Part shown: piece after piece, positions 1-8,259 of the stretch
Numbering within the stretch: the first letter of the stretch is position 1
How the letters are laid out: the number at the start of each line of letters is the position of its first letter
Assembly (NCBI RefSeq): GCF_900143005.1
Contig: NZ_FRCS01000009.1
Location: forward strand, 124,001 to 188,000
DNA length: 64,000 bases
Source of the DNA: Cryptosporangium aurantiacum
Lineage (GTDB): Bacteria; Actinomycetota; Actinomycetes; Mycobacteriales; Cryptosporangiaceae
Reading direction: 5' to 3'
Program-made: the position numbers and the translations under genes
The notes under the pieces: generated by a model
Databases searched by the model: none
Seen by the model: only the letters and a program-made list of their open reading frames with translations
What the model was told of the DNA's origin: nothing

Positions 1-444
1 CGCACGGTCGCCGCGGACGAGTTCTTCACCGGGTTCCTCAGCACGGCGCTGGAACCGGACGAACTGCTGACCGGGGTCCACGTCCCGTCGTGGGGAGCCC
101 GCAGCGGCTTCGCGATCGAGGAGTTCGCGCGGCGGCACGGCGACTTCGCGATCGCCGGCGCGGCGGTCGCCGTCGCGCTCGACGAAGACGCCCGGATCAG
201 CCGCTGCGGGATCGGGCTGTTCGGGGTCGGCGCGACACCGGTCCGCGCGGCCGAGATCGAGGCCGAGTTGGTGGGCGCCGCCGTCAAGGAAGTGAACACC
301 GCAGAGGTGGGCCGGGCAGCACTGTCCGGGCTGGAATCCGTCCCGTCCGACCTGCACGGATCCGCCGCGTACCGCGTTCGCGTCGGCGCGGCCCTGGTCG
401 ACCGTGCCCTGCAGAACGCCCTCCGGGAGGCGAGCCATGCCTGA
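1..444 (+). CDS. coxM: CoxM-type FAD subunit of a molybdenum hydroxylase (3' part)
   Basis: The reading frame is open from base 1 to a TGA at 442-444, so the 5' part lies outside the window. The visible 147 residues match the C-terminal half of the FAD-binding medium subunit of xanthine dehydrogenase/CO dehydrogenase-type enzymes: ExLLxGVxVP, then a GDFAIAGAAVAVALD stretch, then a CO_deh_flav_C-like end. The FAD subunit passes electrons from the 2Fe-2S subunit to FAD. The next gene starts inside its last codons (437), as in cox-type operons. The large molybdenum subunit is not visible, so the substrate (CO, purine or another N-heterocycle) cannot be assigned. Confidence 0.85.
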   Translation, partial: RTVAADEFFTGFLSTALEPDELLTGVHVPSWGARSGFAIEEFARRHGDFAIAGAAVAVALDEDARISRCGIGLFGVGATPVRAAEIEAELVGAAVKEVNTAEVGRAALSGLESVPSDLHGSAAYRVRVGAALVDRALQNALREASHA

Positions 445-910
445 CGTCGCGATCGAGCTGACGATCAACGGCAGCGTGCGGCGGGACACCGTGCCGCCGC
501 GGCTCACGCTCGCCGACTACCTGCGGGTCAACTGCAGTCTGACCGGCACCCACCTGGGCTGCGAACACGGCGTCTGCGGTGCCTGCACGGTGCTGCTCGA
601 CGGCGAAGCGGTCCGGGCCTGCCTGGTGTTCGCGGTCCAGGCCGACGGTGCGGCGGTCACCACGATCGAAGGCATCGCCGGGGCCGACGGTCAGTTGTCC
701 CCGGTGCAGGCCGCGTTCCGCGACCACCACGGCCTGCAGTGCGGGTTCTGCACGCCGGGATTCGTGATCTCGGTGACCGCGCTGCTGCGCGACAACCCCG
801 ATCCCACTGACGACGAGATCCGCGAGGGACTGTCGGGGAACCTGTGCCGCTGCACCGGCTATCAGGGCATCTTCGCCGCGGTGCGGGCGGCGGCGGAGGG
901 GGCGTCGTGA
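437..910 (+). CDS. coxS: CoxS-type 2Fe-2S subunit of a molybdenum hydroxylase
   Basis: 157 residues, normal for the small iron-sulfur subunit. The N-terminal ferredoxin-like domain has [15 protein letters not shown] for the plant-type 2Fe-2S cluster. The C-terminal helical domain has CGFCTPGF and later GNLCRCTGY for the second cluster, so all eight expected cysteines are present. It relays electrons from the molybdopterin site to FAD. I chose the ATG at 437, which overlaps the coxM stop by 8 bp. A longer frame from 404 would add residues not found in the family. The downstream gene overlaps it at GTGA, so translation is probably coupled. Confidence 0.93.
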   Translation: MPDVAIELTINGSVRRDTVPPRLTLADYLRVNCSLTGTHLGCEHGVCGACTVLLDGEAVRACLVFAVQADGAAVTTIEGIAGADGQLSPVQAAFRDHHGLQCGFCTPGFVISVTALLRDNPDPTDDEIREGLSGNLCRCTGYQGIFAAVRAAAEGAS

Positions 911-1350
911 AGCTGGAGAACACGCTGACGATCCCGGTCTCGCCGCCGGAGGCGTGGGCGGTGCTGCTCGACCTGGAGCGGATCGCGCCGTGCGTCCCGG
1001 GCGCGACGCTCACCGGCCGGGACGGCGACCGCTACCGCGGTCGTCTCAAGGTCAAGCTCGGGCCGATCGCGCTGCTCTACGACGGCGTCGTCACGTTCGT
1101 CTCGCAGGACGAGGACGCGAAGGTCGCGGTGCTGGAGGCCACCGGCCGCGAGACCCGCGGCAACGGCACCGCGAAAGCCGCGGTCACGGTCCGGCTCGCG
1201 GGCACCGACCAGAGCACCGACGTGCACGTGGAGACCGACCTCGCGATCACCGGCAAGCCGGCCCAGTTCGGCCGCGGCGCGCTCGCGGAGGTCGCCGGAA
1301 CGCTGATCGGCCAGTTCGCGGCGAACCTCGAGATCGAACTCAAGAAGTGA
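907..1350 (+). CDS. coxG: CoxG/SRPBCC-family protein of the molybdenum hydroxylase operon
   Basis: 147 residues starting with a GTG that overlaps the coxS stop (GTGA). The sequence opens [17 protein letters not shown], continues with CVPGATL and RVKLGP-type strands, and ends in AEVAGTLIGQFAANLEIEL. This is the CO dehydrogenase subunit G (SRPBCC/START-like) pattern. CoxG proteins are membrane-associated partners of Mo-hydroxylases, linked to membrane anchoring and quinone access. The placement directly behind coxS supports the call. There is no membrane segment of its own. Confidence 0.88.
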   Translation: MKLENTLTIPVSPPEAWAVLLDLERIAPCVPGATLTGRDGDRYRGRLKVKLGPIALLYDGVVTFVSQDEDAKVAVLEATGRETRGNGTAKAAVTVRLAGTDQSTDVHVETDLAITGKPAQFGRGALAEVAGTLIGQFAANLEIELKK

Positions 1351-1351
1351 G

Positions 1352-1942
1352 ATGCGGCGGATCGCCGGACCCGGGGCGAAGAATCGCGACGTGCTGCTGG
1401 ACGCCGCGGAGCGGCTGATGCTGGAGGAGGGCCACGCGGCGGTCACGTCCCGCCGGGTGGCCCGCGCGGCCGGTCTGAAGCCGCAGCTCGTGCACTACTA
1501 CTTCCGGACGATGGACGACCTGTTCCTCGCGGTGTTCCGGCGGCGTGCCGAGGCGGGGCTGCGGCGGCAAGCCGAGGCCCTCGCGTCGCCGGAGCCGCTG
1601 CGGGCGCTGTGGGAGTTCAGCACCGACACCGCCGGAACGGCGCTGACCATGGAGTTCATGGGGCTGGCCAGCCACCACGAGACGATCCGCGCGGAGATCG
1701 GACGCTACGCCGAGCAGTTCCGGACCGCCCAGGTCGAAGCGCTGACCGGCGTGCTCGAACGGGCGGGCGTACCGGCCGAGGTTCTGCCGCCCGCCGCGCT
1801 GGCCCTGCTGCTGTCGAGCATCGCGCGCACCACCGTGATGGAGCGCGCGATCGGCATGTCGACCGGCCACGACGAGATCCTCGCGCTGGTCGCGAAGCAC
1901 CTCACCGCACTGGAGCATCGACCATCCAGCACGCCGCGGTGA
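1352..1942 (+). CDS. TetR/AcrR-family regulator
   Basis: 196 residues. The N-terminal DNA-binding part is visible: RDVLLDAAERLMLEEGHAAVTSRRVARAAGLKPQLVHYYFRTMDDLF, the canonical TetR helix-turn-helix followed by the YYF-type end of the domain. The remaining helical domain would bind a ligand, which cannot be predicted. It starts one base after the coxG stop, so it is probably the last gene of the cox-type operon and may be its regulator. Its 3' end overlaps the convergent methyltransferase gene by 41 bp. Confidence 0.88.
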   Translation: MRRIAGPGAKNRDVLLDAAERLMLEEGHAAVTSRRVARAAGLKPQLVHYYFRTMDDLFLAVFRRRAEAGLRRQAEALASPEPLRALWEFSTDTAGTALTMEFMGLASHHETIRAEIGRYAEQFRTAQVEALTGVLERAGVPAEVLPPAALALLLSSIARTTVMERAIGMSTGHDEILALVAKHLTALEHRPSSTPR

Positions 1943-2720
1943 ACCGGACCTCGGCGCCGTCGACGAACGGCTCGAACGCCGCCCGCACCGTCCGGATCAC
2001 CGCGTCGCGCGTCCGGTCGTCCGCCTCGGGCAGCGCCAGGCCCACCGCGCCGAGCCCGGTGAAGTAGTCCACCAGCCGGTTCTCCGGGAACGCGCACGGT
2101 ACGTCGATCGGCCGGAGGGCGACGTCGGCCCAGCCGCTGCGCGCCAGCACGTCCCGCACGTACGACGGGTCGCCGAACGCGAACTGCCCCGGCTCGCCCG
2201 GACGCCGGACCGGCAGGTTCGGCAGCAGCGGCGCGGCGGCCTCCTCGGCCGTCGTCATGAACGGGTTCTCCTCGGCCGGCCGCCAGACGATCAGACGCAG
2301 CACGGCGTCGTCGGTGGCCGCGCGCCGCAGGTTCGTGAACGCCCGCACCGGGTCGGCGAAGAACATGACGCCGAAGCGGGAGACGACCGTGTCGAACGTG
2401 CGCGGCGGGAACGGGTGGTCCTGCGCGTCGGCGCGGAGGAACTCGGCCGCCGCAGCGTCCGGGCGGGTGCGCGCCGCCGCGATCATCGGCTCGGCGACGT
2501 CGACCCCGACGCAGCGCCCGGCGTGCCGGGCCAGCGCGACCGTGGTGCTCCCGGCGCCGCAGCCGACGTCGAGGACGGTGGCGCCCGCCCGGTCGCGGAC
2601 GACGTCGACGAGCAGCTCCTCCAGGGGCCGGTACATGTCGTCGAGCACCGGGCGCAGGGACACCCAGGCGCTGCCCTTCGTGCCGTTCCACTGCGTTGCC
2701 TGCTCGTCGGTCGTTTCCAT
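1902..2720 (-). CDS. Class I SAM-dependent methyltransferase
   Basis: 272 residues. Motif I VLDVGCGAGSTT lies at residues 49-60, followed by the acidic strand end CVGVDVAEP and a later RADAQDHPFPPRTFDTVVSRFGVMFF stretch. This is the Methyltransf_11/25 (UbiE-like) pattern; the substrate is unknown. The ATG at 2720 is preceded by GGGAGGA at good spacing, so a longer frame to 2756 was not used. It is divergent from the MerR gene at 2803. The region between holds a perfect palindrome and a TTGACT -35-like box (2782-2787) reading toward this gene, so MerR control is likely. Confidence 0.85.
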   Translation of the reverse strand: METTDEQATQWNGTKGSAWVSLRPVLDDMYRPLEELLVDVVRDRAGATVLDVGCGAGSTTVALARHAGRCVGVDVAEPMIAAARTRPDAAAAEFLRADAQDHPFPPRTFDTVVSRFGVMFFADPVRAFTNLRRAATDDAVLRLIVWRPAEENPFMTTAEEAAAPLLPNLPVRRPGEPGQFAFGDPSYVRDVLARSGWADVALRPIDVPCAFPENRLVDYFTGLGAVGLALPEADDRTRDAVIRTVRAAFEPFVDGAEVRFTAACWMVDAPVR

Positions 2721-2764
2721 GGGTCCTCCCGTGCGTAGACGCGGTCCGGAGAGCACACTGTTCT

Positions 2765-2784
2765 ACTTCAAGGCGGCTTGAAGT
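2765..2784. promoter_or_regulatory. Perfect palindrome, likely MerR operator in a divergent promoter
   Basis: The arms ACTTCAAG (2765-2772) and CTTGAAGT (2777-2784) are perfect reverse complements around GCGG. On the minus strand a TTGACT box (2782-2787) overlaps the first arm. Candidate -10 sequences (TAGAAC or AACAGT) follow 16 or 19 bp later, so the dyad lies in the spacer, as in MerR-controlled promoters. The CAAG-N4-CTTG core resembles the SoxR-type half-site arrangement. The likely target is the methyltransferase gene starting at 2720. Confidence 0.65.
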
Positions 2785-2802
2785 CAACCCCGGAGGCGCG
2801 GA

Positions 2803-3186
2803 ATGGACATCGGTGAGGTCGCTTCGCGCTCCGGAGTACCCGCCTCGACGCTGCGGTACTACGAGGAGCGCGGCCTGATCGCCTCGACCGGACGGCGGGG
2901 CCTCCGACGCCAGTTCGACGCGGGTGTCCTGCAGCGCCTCGCGCTGATCGCGCTCGGGCGCTCCGCGGGCTTCTCGCTCGACGACATGCTGCACCTCTTC
3001 GGTCCGGACGCCGAGCCGCGGATCGACCGCGGCATGCTTGCCGAGAAGGCCGACGAGTTGGACGCCACGATCGAGCGGCTCGGCGTGCTCCGGGACTCGC
3101 TGCGGCACGCCGCCCGGTGTCCCGCGCCGCGGCACCTGGAGTGCCCGTCGTTCCAGCGGTTGCTCCGGTCGTGTTCCGGCGAGTAG
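2803..3186 (+). CDS. MerR-family regulator
   Basis: 127 residues. The winged HTH begins MDIGEVASRSGVPASTLRYYEERGLI and is followed by a basic wing and RLALIALGRSAGFSLDDM. A coiled-coil dimerisation helix covers about residues 75-105. The C-terminus has three cysteines (C106, C114, C124) spaced C-X7-C-X9-C with a His between the first two. This differs from the SoxR cluster pattern and could bind a metal or act as a thiol switch; that is an inference. It is divergent from the methyltransferase gene across the palindrome at 2765-2784. The oxidoreductase 25 bp downstream probably shares its transcript. Confidence 0.9.
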   Translation: MDIGEVASRSGVPASTLRYYEERGLIASTGRRGLRRQFDAGVLQRLALIALGRSAGFSLDDMLHLFGPDAEPRIDRGMLAEKADELDATIERLGVLRDSLRHAARCPAPRHLECPSFQRLLRSCSGE

Positions 3187-3211
3187 GCACCGGCACAGAG
3201 AGGGAGGAAAC

Positions 3212-4150
3212 ATGCCGAAGGCAGTGCGGTTCAGCGAGTACGGCGACATCGACGTGCTGCGGGTTGTCGACGTGGAGCGGCCGGTGCCCGGCGCCGGCCA
3301 GGTGCTCGTCGAGGTCCGGGCCACGTCGGTCAACCCCGGCGAGGCCAAGATCCGCGCGGGGCTGCTGCACGACCGGTGGCCGGCGACGTTCCCGTCCGGG
3401 CAGGGCAGCGATCTGGCGGGCGTCGTCGCCGAGGTCGGGCCGGGCGTCACCGGGTTCGCCCCCGGTGACGAGGTGCTGGGGTTCACCGATCAGCGGGCGG
3501 CTCAGGCGGAGTTCGTGCTGGTCGGGGTCGGTGAGCTCACCGCGAAGCCGGCCGGCCTGTCGTGGGAGGTGGCGGGCTCGCTCTACGTCGTCGGTGCCAC
3601 CGCGTGGGCGATGGTGCGCGCGGTTGCGGTGGCGCCGGGTGACACCGTGGTCGTCGCCGGCGGGGCCGGTGGCGTCGGTTCGCTCGCGGTGCAGCTGGCG
3701 AAGCGCGCCGGGGCCACGGTCGTCGGGCTGGCGAGCGAGCGTCACCACGACTGGCTCCGCGCGCACGGCGTCGTCCCGGTGACGTACGGCGAGGGGGTCG
3801 CCGAGCGGATCGCGGCGGTGGGCAAACCCGACGCGCTGCTCGACACGGTGGGCGGCGGGTACGTGGAGCGGGGCCTGCGTGAGCTGGGCCTGAGCCCGGA
3901 GCGCATCGACACGGTGGTCGACTTCGCCGCGGTGGAGAAGTACGGCGTGAAGGGCGACGGAAACGCGGTCGGCGGCCGGATCGAGGTCATCGCCGAACTG
4001 GCCGCGCTCGCCGCCGCCGGTGAGCTCGACGTGCCGATCGCCGCGACCTACCCGCTCGACCGTGTCCGCGACGCCTACCGCGCGCTGGCCGACGGTCATA
4101 CGCGTGGCAAGATCGTGCTGGTGAACGACCCTGTCCGCGGGAATGGTTGA
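3212..4150 (+). CDS. NADP-dependent quinone oxidoreductase-type MDR protein
   Basis: 312 residues, the usual size for zinc-independent quinone oxidoreductases. The N-terminal GroES-like part (MPKAVRFSEYGDIDVLRVVDV, SVNPGEAKIRAG) is followed by the nucleotide-binding motif AGGAGGVGSLAVQLAK. The end matches DAYRALADGHTRGKIVL. No zinc-binding cysteines or histidines of the alcohol dehydrogenase type are seen, which suggests reduction of quinones or enones. The ATG at 3212 follows a strong AGGGAGGAAA site. It lies 25 bp behind the MerR gene and may belong to its stress regulon. Confidence 0.88.
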   Translation: MPKAVRFSEYGDIDVLRVVDVERPVPGAGQVLVEVRATSVNPGEAKIRAGLLHDRWPATFPSGQGSDLAGVVAEVGPGVTGFAPGDEVLGFTDQRAAQAEFVLVGVGELTAKPAGLSWEVAGSLYVVGATAWAMVRAVAVAPGDTVVVAGGAGGVGSLAVQLAKRAGATVVGLASERHHDWLRAHGVVPVTYGEGVAERIAAVGKPDALLDTVGGGYVERGLRELGLSPERIDTVVDFAAVEKYGVKGDGNAVGGRIEVIAELAALAAAGELDVPIAATYPLDRVRDAYRALADGHTRGKIVLVNDPVRGNG

Positions 4151-4241
4151 GCGATCAACTAGTGTTCCGGGGGACATGGAGACTGGCCGAGCGGATCTGG
4201 TGGGGCTCCGGGACGCGCGCCACCGCGACCTGGGCAGCGAC

Positions 4242-5210
4242 CTAAGCCAGATGTTCTTCGAGGAACGCGGCACCCTGCCGGATCGCGGCCCGCGACACCG
4301 GCGAGTGCCGCAGCGCCGCGAGCGACACGAAGTCGTGCACGGTGCCCAAATACCGCACGGCGGCAGCGTCCACCCCGGCCTCCCGCAACCGGACCGCGTA
4401 CGCCTCCGCCTCGTCCCGCGTGACGTCCGCTTCGGCGGTGACCACCAGCGCCGGCGGCAGACCCGCCAGGTCGTCCACCGACGCGCGCCCGGGCGCGGCC
4501 GTCGGCTCGGCCAGCTGCCGCGGATCGTCGCAGTACTGCTGCCAGTAGCGCCGCAGCGCGGTGCGGGTCAGCAGGTAGCCGGAGCCGAACTCGGCCTGCG
4601 AGGCGGAGTCGCACCGGGGATCGAGCAGCGGGTAGAACAGCAGCTGGGCCCGGATCGGCGGCCCGCTGCGGCGCTTGGCCACCATCGTGACGGCCGCGGC
4701 CATCGTCGCGCCCGCGCAGTCACCGGCGACCGCGAGCCGGGACACGTCGACGCCGAGGCCGGAACCGGCCTCGGCCAGCCAGACGACGAGGCTGTAGACC
4801 TCCTCGATCGCCACCGGGTAGCGCGCCTCCGGCGTCCGCGTGTACTCCGGCACCACGACGGCCGCGCCGGTGAACAGCACGAGGTCGGTGACGAGGCGGG
4901 CGTGGGTGTGCGCGTCGCCGAGCATCCACTTGCCGCCGTGCAGGTACACGACGACACCGGGTGTCTCCGCTACCTCGACGGGCCGGAACAGCCAGAAACC
5001 GACCAAACCGGATGGTCCCACCGGTGCGACCAGGAACTGCGCGTCGACCCGCGGGTCGTCGGGCGCGCGGCCCTGCGCCTCCTCCAGCGCGCGGCGGCCG
5101 TCGACCGGACCGATCTCGTCCAGGTAGGGCGGGTGCGCCGAGGCCCGGATCAGGTCCCGCACGGCAGGATCGAGGACCACCGAGGGCCGACGTCGTGCCT
5201 CGTCGGTCAC
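4242..5210 (-). CDS. HSL-family alpha/beta hydrolase with Cys in the nucleophile position
   Basis: 322 residues from a GTG at 5210 that has AGGAGG upstream. The oxyanion motif HGGKW is at residues 91-95. The nucleophile elbow reads GDCAGA, so C165 (codon TGC, 4716-4718) stands where hormone-sensitive-lipase-like esterases have Ser in GDSAG. The acid and base are present as D262 (AEADVTRDEAEAY) and H292 (GTVHDF). The triad would be Cys-His-Asp. The enzyme may be a weak esterase, a thiol hydrolase or inactive. It converges with the oxidoreductase and diverges from the LuxR gene at 5376. Confidence 0.85.
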   Translation of the reverse strand: MTDEARRRPSVVLDPAVRDLIRASAHPPYLDEIGPVDGRRALEEAQGRAPDDPRVDAQFLVAPVGPSGLVGFWLFRPVEVAETPGVVVYLHGGKWMLGDAHTHARLVTDLVLFTGAAVVVPEYTRTPEARYPVAIEEVYSLVVWLAEAGSGLGVDVSRLAVAGDCAGATMAAAVTMVAKRRSGPPIRAQLLFYPLLDPRCDSASQAEFGSGYLLTRTALRRYWQQYCDDPRQLAEPTAAPGRASVDDLAGLPPALVVTAEADVTRDEAEAYAVRLREAGVDAAAVRYLGTVHDFVSLAALRHSPVSRAAIRQGAAFLEEHLA

Positions 5211-5248
5211 CCGAGCCTCCTCGTCGTTCCCACGCTCACGCGTCGAGA

Positions 5249-5277
5249 CTACGACGCTTTCCCGCCGCCGGTCGTAG
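5249..5277. promoter_or_regulatory. Inverted repeat in the hydrolase/LuxR divergent region
   Basis: The arms CTACGAC (5249-5255) and GTCGTAG (5271-5277) are perfect complements with a 15-bp spacer. They lie in the 165-bp region between the hydrolase start (5210) and the LuxR-type gene start (5376). This could be an operator for either gene. No regulator can be named, and short inverted repeats also arise by chance in GC-rich DNA. Confidence 0.3.
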
Positions 5278-5375
5278 CCGACCGGGCCCGCTCCGTGATC
5301 AGGTACATTTCTGCAGGTGAGCAGGCTTGTGCGAAGGTTACCCGACGGTGAACGACCGATGACCGCCGTGGTGGT

Positions 5376-8240
5376 ATGGGCCTGATCGGGAGGGCGCGGG
5401 AACTCGCACACGTCTCGGCTGTGCTCGAGCGCAGCCGGACCGCGGCGGCGACACTCGTCGTGGTCGGCGAGGCCGGGATCGGCAAGACCGCGCTGCTGCT
5501 GGCCACGCGCGACCGGGCCCGCGCGGACGGGCGCACGGTACTGACGGTGTCCTGTGCGGACACCGATCGTGACGACGCGTACGGTGCGCTGCGCCGGTTG
5601 CTAGCGCCGACCGAGCTGTCCGGTTTGTTCGACGGTGCCGCTCCGGTGGATCCGCTGGCCCTGCGGCACGCGATCCTCGCCCTGCTGGGGCGGCTCGCGT
5701 CGCGGAACCCGGTCCTCCTTCTGGTGGACGACGTCCAGAACGCCGATCGGGACTCGCTGCGCCTGCTGGCGCTCGTTCTGCGGAGCCTGCGCCGTGAGCG
5801 GGTCGCGGTCGTCCTGGCCGCCCGGGACGTGGTACCACCGCTGATCGCCGCCGAGACCCTGCCGTTCGGTGAGCCCGGGCCGGTCTGCGAGCTGGGGCCG
5901 CTCTCCGCGGTGGCCGCCGCCGCGCTGCTCGACCGGCAGCCCACCGCACCCCACGGCTGGGCGCGCGGCGAGATCCTCCGGCAGAGCGACGGGAACCCGC
6001 TGGCCGTCGTCGAGCTGAGCCGCGCGGTCGGCGCCACCGGCGACCGGACCCTGGAGGCCACCGGGCCGCTGCCGGACGGGCGCCTCCACCGGGCGTTCGC
6101 CGCCCAGCTGCGCGCCGTGCCCGAGCCGACCCGGCGACTGCTGCTCTACGCCGCGGCGGCCTGGGGCCGGGACAGCGTCTGGACGATACTGGCCGCGGCC
6201 GGAACCCCCGACGACCTGCGAGATTGGGAACCCGCCGAGGACGCGGGCCTGGTCACGATCGCCGGGGACCAGGTGCGGTTCCGGCATCCGCTGCTGCGCA
6301 CGACGTGTTACGCCGAAGCGTCCGAGGGGGAGCGCGCGCAGGTCCACCGTGACCTGGCCGCGCAGGCCGACGACGCCTACCAGCGCGTCTGGCATCTGGC
6401 GGCGGCCACCCCGGGCCCGGACGAGTCCGTCGCCGCGCTGCTGGAGGACGCCGCCGCGTCGGCCGCCGGCCGCGGAGGCTTCTTCGAGGCCACCGAGGCC
6501 CTGCAGCGTGCCGCCGAGCGCAGCCCCGCCGACGAGGACGCCGCCCGCCGCTACGCGAAGGCGGTCTACACCGCGTACCGGGCCGGCGACCCGTCCTGGG
6601 CGGTGCAGCTGTCCGAGCGCGTCGACGCCCTGACCCGCACGGCCGACACCCGGGGGGCCGACGTCCGGGGGGCCGACGTCCGGGGCGTCGCGGCCTGTGG
6701 GGCCGCGCTCGCGCTCACCCACGCCGCGCAGTGGAACGAGGCGTTCGCGCTCGCCACCCGGGTCGTCCACGATCGGCCCGGGGACGGGCAGGTCGGGCTC
6801 ACCGCGGTGACGATCGCCGCCACCGCGGCGCTGTTCTCCGGTGTCCCCGCGCAGCGCGCGGCGCTCCCGCGGCTGCTGTCCGCGGTGGACCCGGGGCACG
6901 GCGGCCCGCTCGGCGAGACGATGATCCCGCTCCCGGCGATCGGGGTCGCGGCGGCGTTCGTGCGCGCGGTCGCGGACCCGGCCGGTTACGCCGATCGCAA
7001 CCGGGGCCGGTCCGCGGCGTCGCTGGCCGCGCCGACGAGCGGCCTGGCCGAGGTGGCGCGGCTCCTGTTCGTCGGCTCGATCGCCTGGCTGGGCGACGAC
7101 ACGGCGCTGACCATCGCGACGCTCCGGGCCGTTCTCGCCGGTCAGCGGCAGATCGGCTCGTTCGGCTCGGTCGCCGTGCGGTCGCTGCTGCTGATCCAAG
7201 CCCTGATCGACGCCGGACAGTGGGCGGAGGCCACCGCCGTCCTCGACGAGGCCGAGTCGTTCGCCGCGGTCGGCGACATGACGCTGGTGCTGGCCGCCGC
7301 GCCGCCGTTCCGGGCGACGATCGCCGCGCTCCGCGGCCAGGTCGCCGACGCGAGCGCGTTCCTGGGCACCGCCCCCACCGCCCCCACCGGCCGAACCGAC
7401 CGTGCTGGTCAGACCGGCCCTGCTCGCCGGACTGACCCTGGCGGCCGGGCCGATCCTGAAGGCCGGGCCGATGCTGCTCCTCGGGCCGGCGCGGTCGGCG
7501 TCGAGGCGGCGGACAACGCGTTGGTGATCGCGTTGCGGCGCCGCGCGGCGGGCCTCACCGCGATGGCGGCGCGGGACCACGACGCGGCCTACCGGCACCT
7601 GCGGGCGCTGTTCGCCGCCGACGGCCGGCCACTTCACGACACGCTGTCGCCGCGGTCGCTGCCGCAGCTCGCGTGGTGCGCGGTGCGCACCGGGCGGCGC
7701 GCCGACCTCGACGGCGTCCTGGCCGCGTGCGAGCGCGTGGCCGGGCCGCGCCCCACCGCCCGGCTCGCGGCCCTGCTGCACCACGCCCGTGCGCTGCTCA
7801 GCGACGAGGCGGAGGCCGAGGAGCACTTCCGCGCCGCGCTCGGCGACCCGATGCACGCACAGCACTGGCCGCTGGAGTACGCCGAGGCGCAACTCGGGTA
7901 CGCCGAGTGGCTGCGCAAGCGACGGCGTCCCGCGGAGGCCACGCCGCTGCTCGGCGAGGCCGCGGACGCGTTCGAGCACCTGGGCGCCGAGGGGCACGCC
8001 GAGCAGGCGCGACGTCACCTGCGAGCGGGCAGCTCCTCGACCGCGGCGTCGCGGTTCGACCGGCTGACCGCACAGCAGCAGCAGATCGTCCGCCTCGCGG
8101 CCGACGGCCTGACCAACCAGCAGATCGGGGAGCGGCTCTCGATCTCGGCCCGGACGGTAGGGTCCCACTTGTACCGTATTTACCCGGTTCTCGAGGTGGC
8201 GAGCCGGCACCAGCTTCCCGACGTGTTACCCACGTCCTGA
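5376..8240 (+). CDS. Large LuxR-family regulator with N-terminal AAA/STAND ATPase
   Basis: 954 residues. The N-terminal ATPase begins MGLIGRARELAHV, with Walker A GEAGIGKT at 31-38 and Walker B VLLLVDDVQNAD from 113. A long helical-repeat middle follows. The C-terminal LuxR HTH is RLTAQQQQIVRLAADGLTNQQIGERLSISARTVGSHL, about residues 890-950. This is the LAL (large ATP-binding LuxR) architecture. The ATG at 5376 is the first start after an in-frame stop at 5349. It carries a tandem RGADV repeat (6651-6680) and a Gly/Arg/Thr/Pro-rich insert near residues 668-705. It lies 19 bp before a paralogue; ligand and targets are unknown. Confidence 0.9.
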   Translation: MGLIGRARELAHVSAVLERSRTAAATLVVVGEAGIGKTALLLATRDRARADGRTVLTVSCADTDRDDAYGALRRLLAPTELSGLFDGAAPVDPLALRHAILALLGRLASRNPVLLLVDDVQNADRDSLRLLALVLRSLRRERVAVVLAARDVVPPLIAAETLPFGEPGPVCELGPLSAVAAAALLDRQPTAPHGWARGEILRQSDGNPLAVVELSRAVGATGDRTLEATGPLPDGRLHRAFAAQLRAVPEPTRRLLLYAAAAWGRDSVWTILAAAGTPDDLRDWEPAEDAGLVTIAGDQVRFRHPLLRTTCYAEASEGERAQVHRDLAAQADDAYQRVWHLAAATPGPDESVAALLEDAAASAAGRGGFFEATEALQRAAERSPADEDAARRYAKAVYTAYRAGDPSWAVQLSERVDALTRTADTRGADVRGADVRGVAACGAALALTHAAQWNEAFALATRVVHDRPGDGQVGLTAVTIAATAALFSGVPAQRAALPRLLSAVDPGHGGPLGETMIPLPAIGVAAAFVRAVADPAGYADRNRGRSAASLAAPTSGLAEVARLLFVGSIAWLGDDTALTIATLRAVLAGQRQIGSFGSVAVRSLLLIQALIDAGQWAEATAVLDEAESFAAVGDMTLVLAAAPPFRATIAALRGQVADASAFLGTAPTAPTGRTDRAGQTGPARRTDPGGRADPEGRADAAPRAGAVGVEAADNALVIALRRRAAGLTAMAARDHDAAYRHLRALFAADGRPLHDTLSPRSLPQLAWCAVRTGRRADLDGVLAACERVAGPRPTARLAALLHHARALLSDEAEAEEHFRAALGDPMHAQHWPLEYAEAQLGYAEWLRKRRRPAEATPLLGEAADAFEHLGAEGHAEQARRHLRAGSSSTAASRFDRLTAQQQQIVRLAADGLTNQQIGERLSISARTVGSHLYRIYPVLEVASRHQLPDVLPTS
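6651..6680. repeat. In-frame 15-bp tandem repeat in the first LuxR gene
   Basis: Two exact copies of a 15-bp unit (CGGGGGGCCGACGTC) lie back to back, followed by a decayed third start. They encode RGADV-RGADV-RGV in the helical middle region. The unit length keeps the frame. The same kind of short in-frame duplication is seen in three other genes of this window. Confidence 0.8.
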
Positions 8241-8259
8241 TTCCGGGGAGTCCCGTTCC

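Noticed and set aside
2765-2784. The palindrome as a SoxR box with a true SoxR protein
   Set aside because: The core spacing is similar, but the MerR protein lacks the SoxR iron-sulfur cysteine arrangement.
1705-3486. 593-residue minus-strand frame covering the methyltransferase and MerR region
   Set aside because: Overlaps three better-supported genes in other frames and contains no recognisable domain.
4146-4159. GTTGA-GCGA-TCAAC hairpin as terminator of the oxidoreductase gene
   Set aside because: The stem has only five pairs and no T-run, which is too weak to call in this sequence context.
4143-5351. 402-residue plus-strand frame opposite the hydrolase gene
   Set aside because: Arg/Gly/His-rich composition typical of antisense frames in high-GC DNA; the opposite strand encodes a clear alpha/beta hydrolase.
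5601-8210. 869-residue minus-strand frame inside the first LuxR gene
   Set aside because: Shadow frame; the plus strand has intact Walker motifs and a LuxR HTH.
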